A DNA stretch of 64,000 bases from Mycobacterium sp. GA-1199 (GTDB lineage: Bacteria > Actinomycetota > Actinomycetes > Mycobacteriales > Mycobacteriaceae). The translations under genes and the position numbers were made by a program. This document shows positions 1 to 11,135 of this stretch, in pieces. The stretch spans positions 1 to 64,000 of the forward strand of contig NZ_LQIX01000004.1 of assembly GCF_001500045.1 (NCBI RefSeq), in the 5' to 3' direction. The notes beneath the pieces were generated by a model that saw only the letters and a program-made list of their open reading frames with translations, did no database searches and was not told the origin of the DNA. Position 1 is the first letter of the stretch, and each line of letters begins with the position of its first letter.

Positions 1-114
1 GAACCGAAACTCCGAACGGACTCGGCATAGCGCAACTCCAATCACAACAGATGTTGCACTGACCGTATGAATCCGCGAACGAATTTCGTCGGTGGTTTCA
101 CAATCGGTGTCGAG

Positions 115-828
115 CTAAGGCGTGTGGTGGTCGTAGGTGTCGTGCCAACTCCACCACTCGTAGGGCGGACCCTGCGGATAGCCCTCCGGCGAATCCTCCC
201 AGGTCTCCTGCCGGCCGAGGGGCGTCACGTCGAGCAGATTCCAGGTGTTGACGAACGCCTCATCGCCGCGACCGTTGATGAAATAGGTGCGGTAGACACG
301 GTTTTGGTCGCCGCGGATGAAGACGTTGGTGCCGTGCCAGTCCTTGACACCGAAATCTTGGTCGAAGTCGTCGGTGATGGTGTACCAGGGGATATGACGC
401 CAGCCCATCTTGGTCTTCATGCGCTGCAGGTCGGGTTGTGTTGCCCGCGAGACGTATACGAGTGTGGTGTCGCGGGCGTTTAGATGGGCAAGGTTCGGCA
501 CGTGGTCAGCCATCAAGGAGCAGCCGACACAGCCGTGTTCGGGCCAGCCGGGGAGCCCGGGGACGTCGCCGTCGCCGGTTCCGGGTTCGATGAAAGCGCG
601 GTACACGAGCAGCTGGCGACGGCCGTCGAACAGGTCGAGCAAGCTGACCTCGCCCTGGGGACCGTCGAAGGTGTAGGCATTGTCGACGGCCATCCACGGC
701 ATCCTGCGGCGTTGGGCCGCCAGGGCATCGCGGGCCCGCATGAGGTCCTTCTCCTTGACGAGCATCTCTTTCCAGGCCCTCGTCCACTCTTCCTCGGAGA
801 CGACCGGCGGCGTGTTCATCACCGTCAT
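115..828 (-). CDS. DUF899 family thioredoxin-like protein
   Basis: A 237-residue protein of the DUF899 family, which has a thioredoxin-like fold and is often paired with ArsR/SRPBCC genes in actinobacteria. Its biochemical role is not established. Visible family features are the early helix with EEEWTRAWKEMLVKEK, the PWMAVDNAYTFDG segment, the CVGCS cysteine pair near residue 100 and the Trp/Tyr-rich tail. The ATG at 828 is preferred over the upstream in-frame ATG because it overlaps the stop of the upstream ArsR gene as ATGA, which implies translational coupling. It is the second gene of a two-gene operon driven from the promoter near 1671. The family call is confident; the function is open. 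Confidence 0.85.
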   Translation of the reverse strand: MTVMNTPPVVSEEEWTRAWKEMLVKEKDLMRARDALAAQRRRMPWMAVDNAYTFDGPQGEVSLLDLFDGRRQLLVYRAFIEPGTGDGDVPGLPGWPEHGCVGCSLMADHVPNLAHLNARDTTLVYVSRATQPDLQRMKTKMGWRHIPWYTITDDFDQDFGVKDWHGTNVFIRGDQNRVYRTYFINGRGDEAFVNTWNLLDVTPLGRQETWEDSPEGYPQGPPYEWWSWHDTYDHHTP

Positions 829-1601
829 GACGCGGCCTCGAGTTCGCTCTTGAGGTTGGCCAGCTTCCACGGCCACCCACCGGAGATCAGGTCGCGCACA
901 GTGCTTTCCGGCGGGAATTCGTCGTGTATGACGGTCAGCTTCACCTGGCCGTCCTCGACCGGTTCGATGTCGAAGGTGACCTTCGACCTCCGCTCGCTGG
1001 CCGCTTTTCTCACGACGTCCTCATCCAGTCCTAGCGTCGTCAGTTCGGGTACGAAGGTGTGGAAGGTGAACGTGAGCCGCCGATACGGCTCCGACTCGAG
1101 GATCACCTGCTCGGGGTCAGTGATCTCCAGACCGCTGCAGTCGGACCACACGTACTCCGAGCCTTTCTTGAAGTCCGACACCAACGCATGGCCCATGTAC
1201 CGGTTGGAGAACGCCGGGTCGGTGATCGCCTGCCACAGCCGTTCGGGGGTGGTGCGGATATACGTGACGTAAACGAATTCACTGCTGCTCATCGGGTGGG
1301 TCTCCAATGCAGTCTTGAGGTCCGCGAGCGTCTGCACCCGCGCGCGGTCGTATTGGTGGATCCAGCGGTCGGCGATCGCGTTGATCGGTTCTGCGTTGAG
1401 GTAGTGCAACTTCTCCCGCCCCCGCCAAGCTGTGGTGATGAGGTTGGCCGCTTCGAGTACGGCGAGATGCTTGCTGACCGACTGGCGAGCCATCGACAGC
1501 CGCGAGCACAGATCGCGCAGGGTCTGCCCGTTGCGATCGTTGAGGCTGTCGAGGAGCAGGCGCCGATTCGGATCGGCCAGCGCCTTGAATACGTCGTCCA
1601 T
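825..1601 (-). CDS. ArsR-family HTH fused to SRPBCC (AHSA1-like) domain
   Basis: A 258-residue fusion. Residues 1-95 are an ArsR winged helix (DVFKALADPNRRLLLDSL, then the recognition helix SMARQSVSKHLAVLEAANLI). Residues 110-258 are an SRPBCC/START-type ligand-binding domain (YVTYIRTTPERLWQAITDP). No ArsR metal-binding cysteines are visible in the HTH, so this is probably a repressor that senses an organic ligand, not a metal. The start at 1601 begins directly with the ArsR fold, and two palindromes lie just upstream in the promoter. It is translationally coupled to the DUF899 gene. Autoregulation is inferred from the operator layout. Confidence 0.88.
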   Translation of the reverse strand: MDDVFKALADPNRRLLLDSLNDRNGQTLRDLCSRLSMARQSVSKHLAVLEAANLITTAWRGREKLHYLNAEPINAIADRWIHQYDRARVQTLADLKTALETHPMSSSEFVYVTYIRTTPERLWQAITDPAFSNRYMGHALVSDFKKGSEYVWSDCSGLEITDPEQVILESEPYRRLTFTFHTFVPELTTLGLDEDVVRKAASERRSKVTFDIEPVEDGQVKLTVIHDEFPPESTVRDLISGGWPWKLANLKSELEAAS

Positions 1602-1616
1602 CCTGCCGCCTGGTTT

Positions 1617-1671
1617 ATGCAGCCGTCTGGCTGCATGTTCGACAATAGGCAGCCGCACGGCTGCGTGTCAA
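1617..1671 (-). promoter_or_regulatory. Promoter with two matching palindromic operators for the ArsR-SRPBCC operon
   Basis: On the minus strand a perfect TTGACA -35 (1671-1666) is followed, 18 bp later, by TATTGT (1647-1642). One palindrome, GCAGCC-N4-GGCTGC (1649-1664), fills the spacer. A second, ATGCAGCC-N4-GGCTGCAT (1617-1636), covers the expected transcription start. Their centres are exactly 30 bp apart, so both dimers would sit on one DNA face. This is the layout of an autorepressed ArsR operon. Confidence 0.75.
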
Positions 1672-1763
1672 TGGTCAGCGCGGCTTCTCTTCGCCAAGCT
1701 GCGCTCAGGCCGAAGATCGGCGCCGAACTTCGCGCTTACCGCATGTTCGGCGTGTACCGAGGG

Positions 1764-4700
1764 CTAACCGGACTCGTTGAGTTCCTTGAAACGCTCCAGG
1801 GCGTGGTCGCGGTCCTCGAGATCGAAGGCCTCGATGTGCGTGACGTGATCCCCGTTCCAAAGGTTGATCAGCACGAACGGAACCTCGATCGCGAGGCCAG
1901 CGGTGGATGTTCCCCTGACCACCACATGAGTCGCGACGCCGATGGCCGAAACAGCCAGGATCTCTGCCGACTCGATCCGAAGGTCGGGTGCGAGCGACGC
2001 CAGCGTACTGATCGAAGCGATGTAGTCAGCGGTGTCGCTTCCGAGCTGCCGATGATTGATATAGCTAGCACCCGCGCACACAGCGGTAAGCGCACCCCAG
2101 TCATGGCGGTTGGTCATCTCGAGGTTTCTGCGATGTGCTTCGATGATGTCCGAATGCGCCACCTCCCCCGAAGCGATCCAGCGGGCGTCCAGTTCTCGCA
2201 TCGCGGCGTCGAGGTCGTCGCTGTCGAAAATCACTGAGTGGCAGACCAATCCTTCCTCGGTGATTTCGGTAAGCGATAGATCGTCGACGGTGACAGGATG
2301 GCCGGGCGCGTGGGTGTCGCGGAACCAGTCACGGCACAGCGCCAAGCGCTGTCCGCGGATCGCGATCGGTTCGCTCCCCCAGCGCCAACCTTCGGGAGCT
2401 CCGGAGAGCATGCTGGGCACGAACTCCTCTCTGAGCAAACCCTCGCTGCGCAAGCCTTTGCGTAGATCGTCGTAACGTCCATCGGGGGCGATACGCGCGC
2501 GGAAACCGCCGAGGTCACGTTTGTTGAACGCATCGATCAACCGTGCCCGGGTGAGCGTTGCGTCGCTTTCGAGCCGATGCGCCGACCGATTGAGCTCGTC
2601 GAATCTGGTGAGTGCAGCGTCGAGGTCGGATTCGTCGAACATTTCGCAGCGACTGATCGCATCACCATCGATCGCGAGCAACGTGATCTCGCGCCATTCA
2701 CCGTCGAAGCCGGCTTGGGACGACCCTTTCACGACCTGGGTGACTACCGCTCCGAGAGTGTCGAGCCGATGCACCATCTCGGCGTACGCGCGGATCTCAG
2801 GGACAACATCCCAAGTGGCATTGACGAAATCGATCTGCTCACCGGGTCCGAACGAGGTGCCGCCCCGCCGGTGGTCGATGTTCACCCAGTCCGGAGTGGT
2901 CCTGAATAACTCTCGTCGGTTGAAGGCAGCGTACCCGTCAGCGACTGCTGACCACGTGCGAGCGTGTGCGGCCGCTTCCCCGGCGAGGTAACGGGTTTCG
3001 AGCTCCGCGAAGGCAGCGTCGAGGTCGTCGCTATCGAAGTTGACGAAGTCGTGCATCAAGCCATCGTCGTTGATCTCGACGACTGCCAGATGTTCTATCG
3101 TGACTGGTTGGCTGTCATCGTCGGTGTCGCGATAGATCTGACGGGTGAGGGACAGTCGCGACCCTCTGATCGCGATATGGTCAAGGTTCAGCCGCCACGT
3201 CCGCGGCGCCTCGAAGAGCGCCTGTGCAGCCCGTCTGCGGTCTGACGGATCATGCAGAGCCTGCAGACCTTTTCGACGGTCATCGATTCGTCCGTCGGGC
3301 GAAGTGAGCGCGAGAAATCCATCGACGTCACGGCGATTGAAGGCGTCGGCGAGACGCTCCCGCATTCGGGTCGCGGCGTTCTTGATGCGCGGCGCACGCT
3401 GGCTGAGCTCGTCTAAGCGCGCGAACGCAGCGTCGAGGTTGTCCGCGTCGAACATTTCGAAGCGGTCGGGAGTGTTTCCACGGACCGTCACGACCGCTAT
3501 CTCGTGGTATTCGGCATCGAACCCTTCTCGGGAGCTCCCCCTGACCAGTATGTCGACGACGGCCCCCAGTTCCTTCAGCCGATGCACAGTCGCTATGTGA
3601 GCCTTGATGTCCGGCACGAGGTCCCAAGCGGCACCCACGTTTGCGATCAGGTCACCCGACTGGATTGTGGCAAGCAACCGGTGATCGACCCAGGCGGGTT
3701 CCGCCGAAGGAATTTCCCTGCGATTGAAGGCAGCGTACGCCTCGGCGATCACCGACCATGTGTGCGCGTGCGCAGACCCTTCGCCGGCGACATAGCGGGT
3801 GTCGAGTGCCGCGAAGGCAGCGTCGATGTCGTCGGCATCGAAGTTGACGATGTCGGCAACGAGGTCATCATCGCCGACCTCCACTACGGTCAAGAGCTCT
3901 ACGGTGATCGGTCGTTTAGTGTCCGCCACGTCGCGGTAGACCTGATGGATCAATGCGAGGCGTGAACCTCTGATTGCGATAACCTCCATGTCGGTCCGCC
4001 AGCTTTCGGGCACTTCGAACACTGCCTGTGCCGGCTTGGCGCGTACGACTCCAGAGTGATCGGTGCTCAAACCTTTTCGGCGGTCTTCCACTCGTCCGGC
4101 TGGCGCGACCAAGGCGAGGAATCTAGTCTTGTCGCGGCTGTTGAACGCATCGACTGCACGAGTCCAGATGGTCGTCGCGGTGTTTTTCAGGTGGTGTGTC
4201 GGCCGGCTGAGTTCATCGAACCTCGCGATGGCGGTGTCGATGTCGGTCTCGTCGAACAACTCACACCGCTCGATGGAGCCACTTGCGACAGTCAGTAGCT
4301 GGACGAATCGCCACTCGGCCTCGAAGCCGTCTTGCGATGAACCGCCCACGACCGATGTTACGAGCACCGCTCCATCAGTGAGACGATGCACGACTTCGAT
4401 ATGAGCGTTCAGGTCGGGTGTCACATCCCAGACGTCGGGATGCGCGGAGGTGGCAGAGGACGTGGATGCGAACGGTGTGCCGCGCCGGTGGTCGGTGTAG
4501 ATCCAGTCGCGTTCGAACTGCTCTTGCCGATTGAGCGCGGCGTAGGCGCGTGTTACGACCGGCCAGGTTTGTCCGTGTGGCCTCGCCTCTCCCGCAGCGT
4601 ATTTGGCGTCCAGCTCCGCGAACGCTTCGTTGAGGGCTTCAAGGTCGAAGACCGTATTCGAAACCAGCCGATTCGCGGCGTCCGTCTCGATGATCATGAG

Positions 4701-7700
4701 TGCCTCGGCGACGATCTCGCCGCGCGGTCCCCGACCTGCAGTGAAACGACTCCGGCATAACGCGAGGCGCTCGCCCCTGGTCGCGATGGCGGGCGACCCT
4801 GCGTTTTTGAAGCCGACCTCGCCAACCGACCGCATGTTTTCGATATGGATTGCCCGACCACGCCTCACGCCGGCGTTGACGACCTGGCGGCGATCGTAGG
4901 AGGCGAAGTTCTCGGCCATCGCTGCTTGTATGGCATCCCAGTCTTGCGCGTCGAAGCGCTCCCATAGATCCGCTAATGCGCGAGTGGCTGCGTTCTCCGG
5001 TCTTGTTAGGAAGCGCTGATCTACTTTCGTCGCAGTGTTTGTCAATATTGGGGCCGATGAACGGAGTTCTTCGAATCGAGCGAGGGCTGCGTCCAGGTCT
5101 GTTTCGTCGAACAGCTCGACTCGACTCAGAAGGTCACCGTCAAAGGTCGCGAGGGTGATGACGCGCCACTCGGCGTTGAAGCCGTCGCGTGAGTTGCCGG
5201 TCGCCACACGCGTGATGACAGCCCCAGAGTCGTTCAACTGATGCACCACCTCAATGTAGTTGGAGATGTCGGGCGCCAACTCCCATGAGGTGCGCACATA
5301 AGGGAACAGTTGGCCTGGCGCGATCGAGGTACCGCTCCGGTGATCGACGTTGACCCAGTCGGGCGTCGTGTCCGGCAGTTCGTGCCTATTGAACGCGGCG
5401 ATGGCGTTCGCGAGCATCGTCCACGTGCGACCATGGTCCGCCGCCTCGCCGGCTCCGTACCGTGCGTCGAGCTCGGTGAGCGCGGCGTTCAGGTCCTCCA
5501 TATCGAACACCACGGTCGATGTAATGAACGTCTTCCCCGCGTCCAGCTCGACGAGGTTCAGGACGTCACTGTGGAAACGTTCAGTGCGGACGCGGGCGAG
5601 GACGAGACGCTCACCGCGTGTCGCTACCAGGGCAGAGGCGACATCGTCGATTCCCACTTCGGCGACTGCCCGCATGTTGGCGACGAAAGCCTCACGGCCT
5701 TGGCGCAGCCCGTCGTTGACGATGCGTCTTCTGTCCTCGGCACGAACATCGGGTGCCAATAACTCCCCTGTCGCCGACCAGTCTCGCTTGGCGAAGCAGC
5801 TCCATAGGCGCTCGACCATCTGGTATGCGACGTTGACGGGTCGAGCTGGAGGGGTCAGTTCATCGAACCGAGCGAGCGCGGCGTCGAGGTCGCTGTCGTC
5901 GAATATCTCGCACCGGCAGATGAGGTCGCCTTGAATCATCACGAGATCGACCATCCGCCATTCGGCTTCAAATCCCTCTTGAGAGGTGCCGCTCACGACC
6001 TGCGTAAAAACTGCTCCGACATCATTGAGCCGGTCCACCCTTTTGATGTGGATCTTGGCATCGGGCGTGACATCCCAGGTAGCTTGCGAGCTTTCGAGCA
6101 ATTCACCTGCTGGCATTGTGGTTACGCGGCGATGGTCGATATTCACCCAATCCGGTGTCGTGGGTGGAAGCTCATGACGGTCATATTGCTCGTAGCTCTT
6201 TAGGATGACCGACCATGTGCGCGCGTACGCGGCGGCTTCGCCAGCGAGGTAACGAGATTCCAGTTCTTGGAGTGCAGCGTCCATATCGGTGACATCGAAC
6301 ATGAGACACGTCGAAATCCGATTGGAAGCGTCGATCTCAACTATGCCGAGCACATCGTTGTGGTACCTGTTATCGCCGGTCGAGATGAGGAAGCGACCCA
6401 TGGTCAGACGCTCGCCTCGTGTCGCAATCACGGTCGATGTGACGGTGGTGAAACCTACCTCGGCTACCGACTGCCAGTCGCCGATGTTGAGGGCGCGCCC
6501 GAATCGCAGACCGGCTCCCATCACAGGGCGGTGATCGACTGCCGCGACGTCGTCGGCCAGTATTTCTGCCATAGCATCCCAGTCGCGAGTGGCAAAGCAC
6601 GTCTGAAAGCGTTCGACGGCTCGGCTCGCCGCGTTCTCGAGTTGCGTCGACCCACAGGTGAGTTCCTTGAAGTGGCCGAGCGCCGTCTCGAGGTCCATCT
6701 CATCGAACCACTCGTTACGGTTGACCAGTCCACAGTCAACTGTTGAAAGGCTGACGCCCCGCCACTCAGCCTGAAAGCCCTGCGGCGAAGCCCCTTTGCC
6801 GACGAACGACACGACCGCTCCACGGGCGTTCAGGCGGTGTACCACCTCGATGTAGGCGTAGAGTCCTGTGGTGCTGCTATGAGTAGCGCGGATATACGAG
6901 CCTAGTTCGCCAGGCGCAAATGCGACTGCACGCCGGTGATCGAGAGATATGCAATCTCGTGTGACCTCAGGAAGCTCGCCCCGGTTGACGGCGGCGAATG
7001 TTTCCAAGATGGCCGACCATGTCCGCGCGTACGCGGCCGCCTCGCCGGCGAGATAACGAGCGTCGAGTTCGCGGAAGGCGGCGTCGACGTCCTCCTCGTC
7101 GAAACAAGCCGTGACAGCGATTCGATCATCCGCGTCGATCTCAACGATGCCGAGCATCTGTGCGCTGATTTCACCAGGCGGTGTGTTGCTGTTGGTCGTC
7201 CGGACACGACTGAGCACGAGACGCTCGCCACGAGTTGCCAGGACCGTCGACGATACTCTCGCGCCACTGACCTCGGCGGTGGCTCGCATGTCCGCGATGT
7301 GCATGTCTCGGCCTTGGCGGACACCGGCATTCACGACTCGTCGTCGATCGTCTGTGATGACGTCTTTCGCCAGGGTCTCCGCCATCGTGGCCCAATCCCG
7401 CGCGTCGAACGATGCGCAATAGCGGTTTATAACGTCGCTCGCCGCGTTCTTCAAAGCCGATGGTCGTTCAAGCTCGTCGAATCGAGCGAGTGCGACGTCG
7501 AGATCGGCCTCATCGAAGACTTCTGACCGGTTGATACGGTCGCCGTCAACCGTGGACAGCCCGATCTCGCGCCATTCGGCGGTGAATCCCTCGCGAGACG
7601 TTCCTTTGATGACCCGGGTGACGACCGCTCCGATGTCGGTGAGCCGGTGCACGGCCTCGACGTAGATTCTGATGTCATGCTCGAGGACGTCCCAAGTCGC

Positions 7701-10700
7701 CTTCAAGAACGGCTCCAACTCATTCGGCGCGAACGACGTCACCCGGCGGTGGTCGACATTGACCCAATCGGCCGTCGTCGGCGGCAGTTCATGTCGAAGC
7801 ACAGCGGCGTAGGCGCCTGCGATCACCGACCACGCGCGCGCGTGCGCGGATGCTTCGCCCGCGAGGTAACGGCTTTCGAGTTCGGCGTAAGCCGCATCGA
7901 TGTCGTCAACGTCGAATACGATGCGGCTCGCAACTCGTTCGTCGGGTCCGAGTTCCAGGATGTCGATCGCGTCTCCGCGGAACCCTCCTTGTCCTTGCGA
8001 AGACCTGACAAAGCTCAGGACGAGGTGCTCGCCACGGATGGCAATCGTCTCTGATGTGACGTTCTCCGCTCCGACCTCGGCTAACGCCTTGAGTTCCGCG
8101 ACCATCGCGTCCCGACCCTGTCGGCGGCCGGTATTGATTACGTGTCTGCGATCATCGCTCGAAAGGTCCTCGGCCAGCATCTCGGTGATGGCGTGCCAGT
8201 CTTCAGATGCGAAGCACACTTTGAATCGCTCGTACAGTCGGCTTGCCTTATTCTCCAGCCGCCTCCCTGCTCGGCCGAGTTCCTCGAATCGCGCGATGGC
8301 CGCCTCGAAGTCTTCTTCATCGAAGAGCTCACATCCGCTGGCCAGTGAGCCGTCGACGGTCGTCAGGTTGAGCATCCGCCATTCAGCCGGAAAGCCCTCG
8401 GGCGTTGTTCCGCGCGAGACTTGCGTGCAGAGTGCTCCATGATCGCCCAACCGGTGCACCTTCTCGACGTGGTTCTGGAGATCTGGCGTGATATCCCAGA
8501 GTGTCGCCACCACGATCCTGAGGTCCGCGTCGTTGAGTGGTGTTCCACGCCGGTGGTCAATGCTTCGCCAGTCTGGCGTTGCCGGGGGGACTTCGTGGCG
8601 AGCGAGGCAGGCGAAGATGCCCGCAACGACCGCCCACGTCTGCGCGTGACTCGCTGCTTCTCCCGCGATGTAACGAGCCTCGAGCTCCTCGAAGGCGCTG
8701 TTGATGGCGTCGCGATCGAACGTGACGAGCGACGCAATTCGTTGGTCGGTGTCGATCTCGATTAGCTGCAGCAGTTCGACGTTGAACGCGTCCGCCATCC
8801 CCTCGCCGACGTCGTACCGTACAGCCGTCAAGGCCAGTCGCTCGCCCCGAGTCGCAAGGACGGTTGATGTCGCATCCGGGTTGCCGAACTCGCTGACCGC
8901 CCGGAAACTCCCCACCACGGCGTCGCGACCATGCAAGTCGACACCGATCACCTGGCGTCGGTCATAGCCGTGGAAGTCGTCGGCCATTACCTCGGCCATC
9001 GTGGGCCAGTCTCGTGCCTTGAAGCACTCGTACAAGCGGTCGCTAACTCTTGTTGCCGCATTCTCGAGGCGATGGGCAGGGCGGCTGAGGCCTGCGAAGC
9101 GGGTGAGCGCGGTGTCGAGGTCCGTTTCGTCGAAGAGCTCGCAGCGGTCGATCAGTTCGCCGTCGACGGTCGAGAGAGTAATCTCTCGCCACTCCGCTTC
9201 AAAGCCTTCGCGCGACGCTGCTTTCGACGCATAAGTGACGACAGCTCCGAGCGAATTCAGGCGATGCACCGTCTCTACGTATGGACCTTCGTGTAGCTCC
9301 AGTTCCCGCCCGCCGCGGATATACGCCATCAGCTGTTCGGGTTCGAACGCTGCGCCTCGGCGCCAGTCGATGGTCACCGCATTGGGTGTCATTGCGGGGC
9401 GTTCGCGTTGACACACCGATGCGTACGCGCCTGCGATCACCGCCCATGTCCGTGCAAAGGGGGCAGCCTCACCCGCGACGTACCGAACCTCCAATTCGGC
9501 GATCGCAGAATGGAAGTCGTCGAGGTCGAATATCACCACTGCGCAGATCCGCTGATCCACGTCGATCTCGACAATGCTGAAGTCTTCCATGTGAAAACCA
9601 TCTGGCTGCGCCTCGCTACCCGAGTACCGTGTACGAAGCATCGCCAGGCGGTTGCCGCGCAACGCGATCACAACAGAGCCGATGTCTCTCGCCCCCAGCT
9701 TTGCGCCCGCCTGCATGCTCGCGATGGTCGCCTCTCGGCCCCGACGGATCTCGGTATTCACCAACCGGCGACGATCATCGACAGATACGTCCTGCGTCAT
9801 CAGCGCGCTCGCTGCCGCCCAATCGCGGTTCGCGAAATAGCCCTGCATGCGCTCGTGTATGCGAGTTGCTGAGTTCTCCAATCGCGTCGTCGGACGAATG
9901 AGTTGGTCGAATCGAATCAGCGCCGCGTCAACGTCGATTTCGTCGAAAAGCTCGTAGCGCGTGAGCTGTCCGCCTTCGATCATCAATAGATTGATCCCGC
10001 GCCACTCGGCTTCGAAGCCCTCTTGCGCGGTCCCATAGGACCGATGGGTCACGGCCACACCGCGTGCACTGAGCCGATGCACGACCTCGATGTACGTACG
10101 AAGTTTCGGCGTGAAATTTGTCTGCGTGAGTGCTGCTACCGTCAGGGAACCGGGTGCATATCGCGTGAGCCGTCGGTGGTCAGTGCTCGGACAGTTCATG
10201 GCATCGAATTCGTGTCGGTTGAATGCAGCCGTGAGGCCTGTGATCACCGACCAGGTCTGCGCGAACGTCGCCGCTTCGCCGTTGGCATAGCGAGCATCGA
10301 GTTCCGCGAAAGCCGCATCGACATCGTCGCAGTCGAAGTCGACTTTGGCCACCATTCTTCCATCCGTCCCGGCCTCGGTGAGCTCCAACGCTTCGACGCA
10401 GAAACCGGCGTGCTGAGGTCCATCTGCTTCGAAACGCATATAGCGGAGGCAGAGACGTTCGCCTCGGAGGGCGAGAGTTGTGTTTGTCACGGTGACACCG
10501 ATGGCCGCGATTGCGCGAATTCCGTCGACCATGGTTGCGCGATCGTTGCTCTCACTGCGAACGCCTCGCCGCCGGTCGTCAAGCTGAGCATCCACCGTAA
10601 AGAGGGCATCGATTTCGTCCAGGCGGTTGGCGTTAAAGAGCGCTATCAGCCGGTCATCGGCTCTACTCGCAGAGTTTTCGAGTCCTGATGGCGTCTGCTG

Positions 10701-11135
10701 TCCTTCGTGCTGACCAACGTACAAATCGTCCAACTCCGCGAGCGCGGCGTCCATATCCTCGGCGTCGAACCACACCCTTCGAGCGATTCGCCCTTCATCG
10801 TCGAGCGCGTAGAGCTCGAGAATGTCTTCTTTCGCCGCGTCGGGGCCAAAATCCGGTCCACCTATGGTCAATCGACAAAGTGCCAGCCGCTCGCCCCGAA
10901 CCGCGATGACACTGTGACGGTGTCGCACCGTATCGGAATCCGCGACGCGCTCAGCTAGACGCGGCCAATCCCCGACCGCCAAGTCTTCTTTCGTGAAGCC
11001 GACCATCCTCCGCCTGCTCTCGACGGTGACGTCCGGCGCGTACAGGCTCCGGTACTCTTCCCAAGCTTGGCGATCGGCTGCCGCCGCCATCCGGCGGATA
11101 ATCCGCACGCACGCATTCTCGGGCTCGGCCCGTGA
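1764..11135 (-). repeat. Array of NTF2/SnoaL-like coding repeats: A0 plus eleven A-B pairs
   Basis: A modules start near LENAATR and run through DDRRR, ATRGERL and AAFAELDARYLAGEAA. B modules start near ARTWSVIAGAYAAF and run through DWVNIDHRR, YIEVVHRL, EGFEAEWR and ELFDETDLDAALARFDEL. The A modules begin near 10682, 9880, 9070, 8262, 7455, 6643, 5838, 4998, 4192, 3388 and 2575, a spacing of 802-813 bp except for one interval of about 840. An unpaired, more divergent A-type module (A0) precedes them at about 11135-10690. The last B module (1764-2200) is the most degenerate. The repeats are clear in protein but well diverged in DNA. Confidence 0.85.

Noticed and set aside
1-114. Possible gene fragment at the left edge
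   Set aside because: No supported coding signal before the DUF899 stop; the + strand frame from 67 is antisense to that gene.
1764-11135. Idea that the module array is an assembly artefact
   Set aside because: The modules differ from each other in DNA, keep one frame throughout and show a graded divergence, which an artefactual collapse or duplication would not give.
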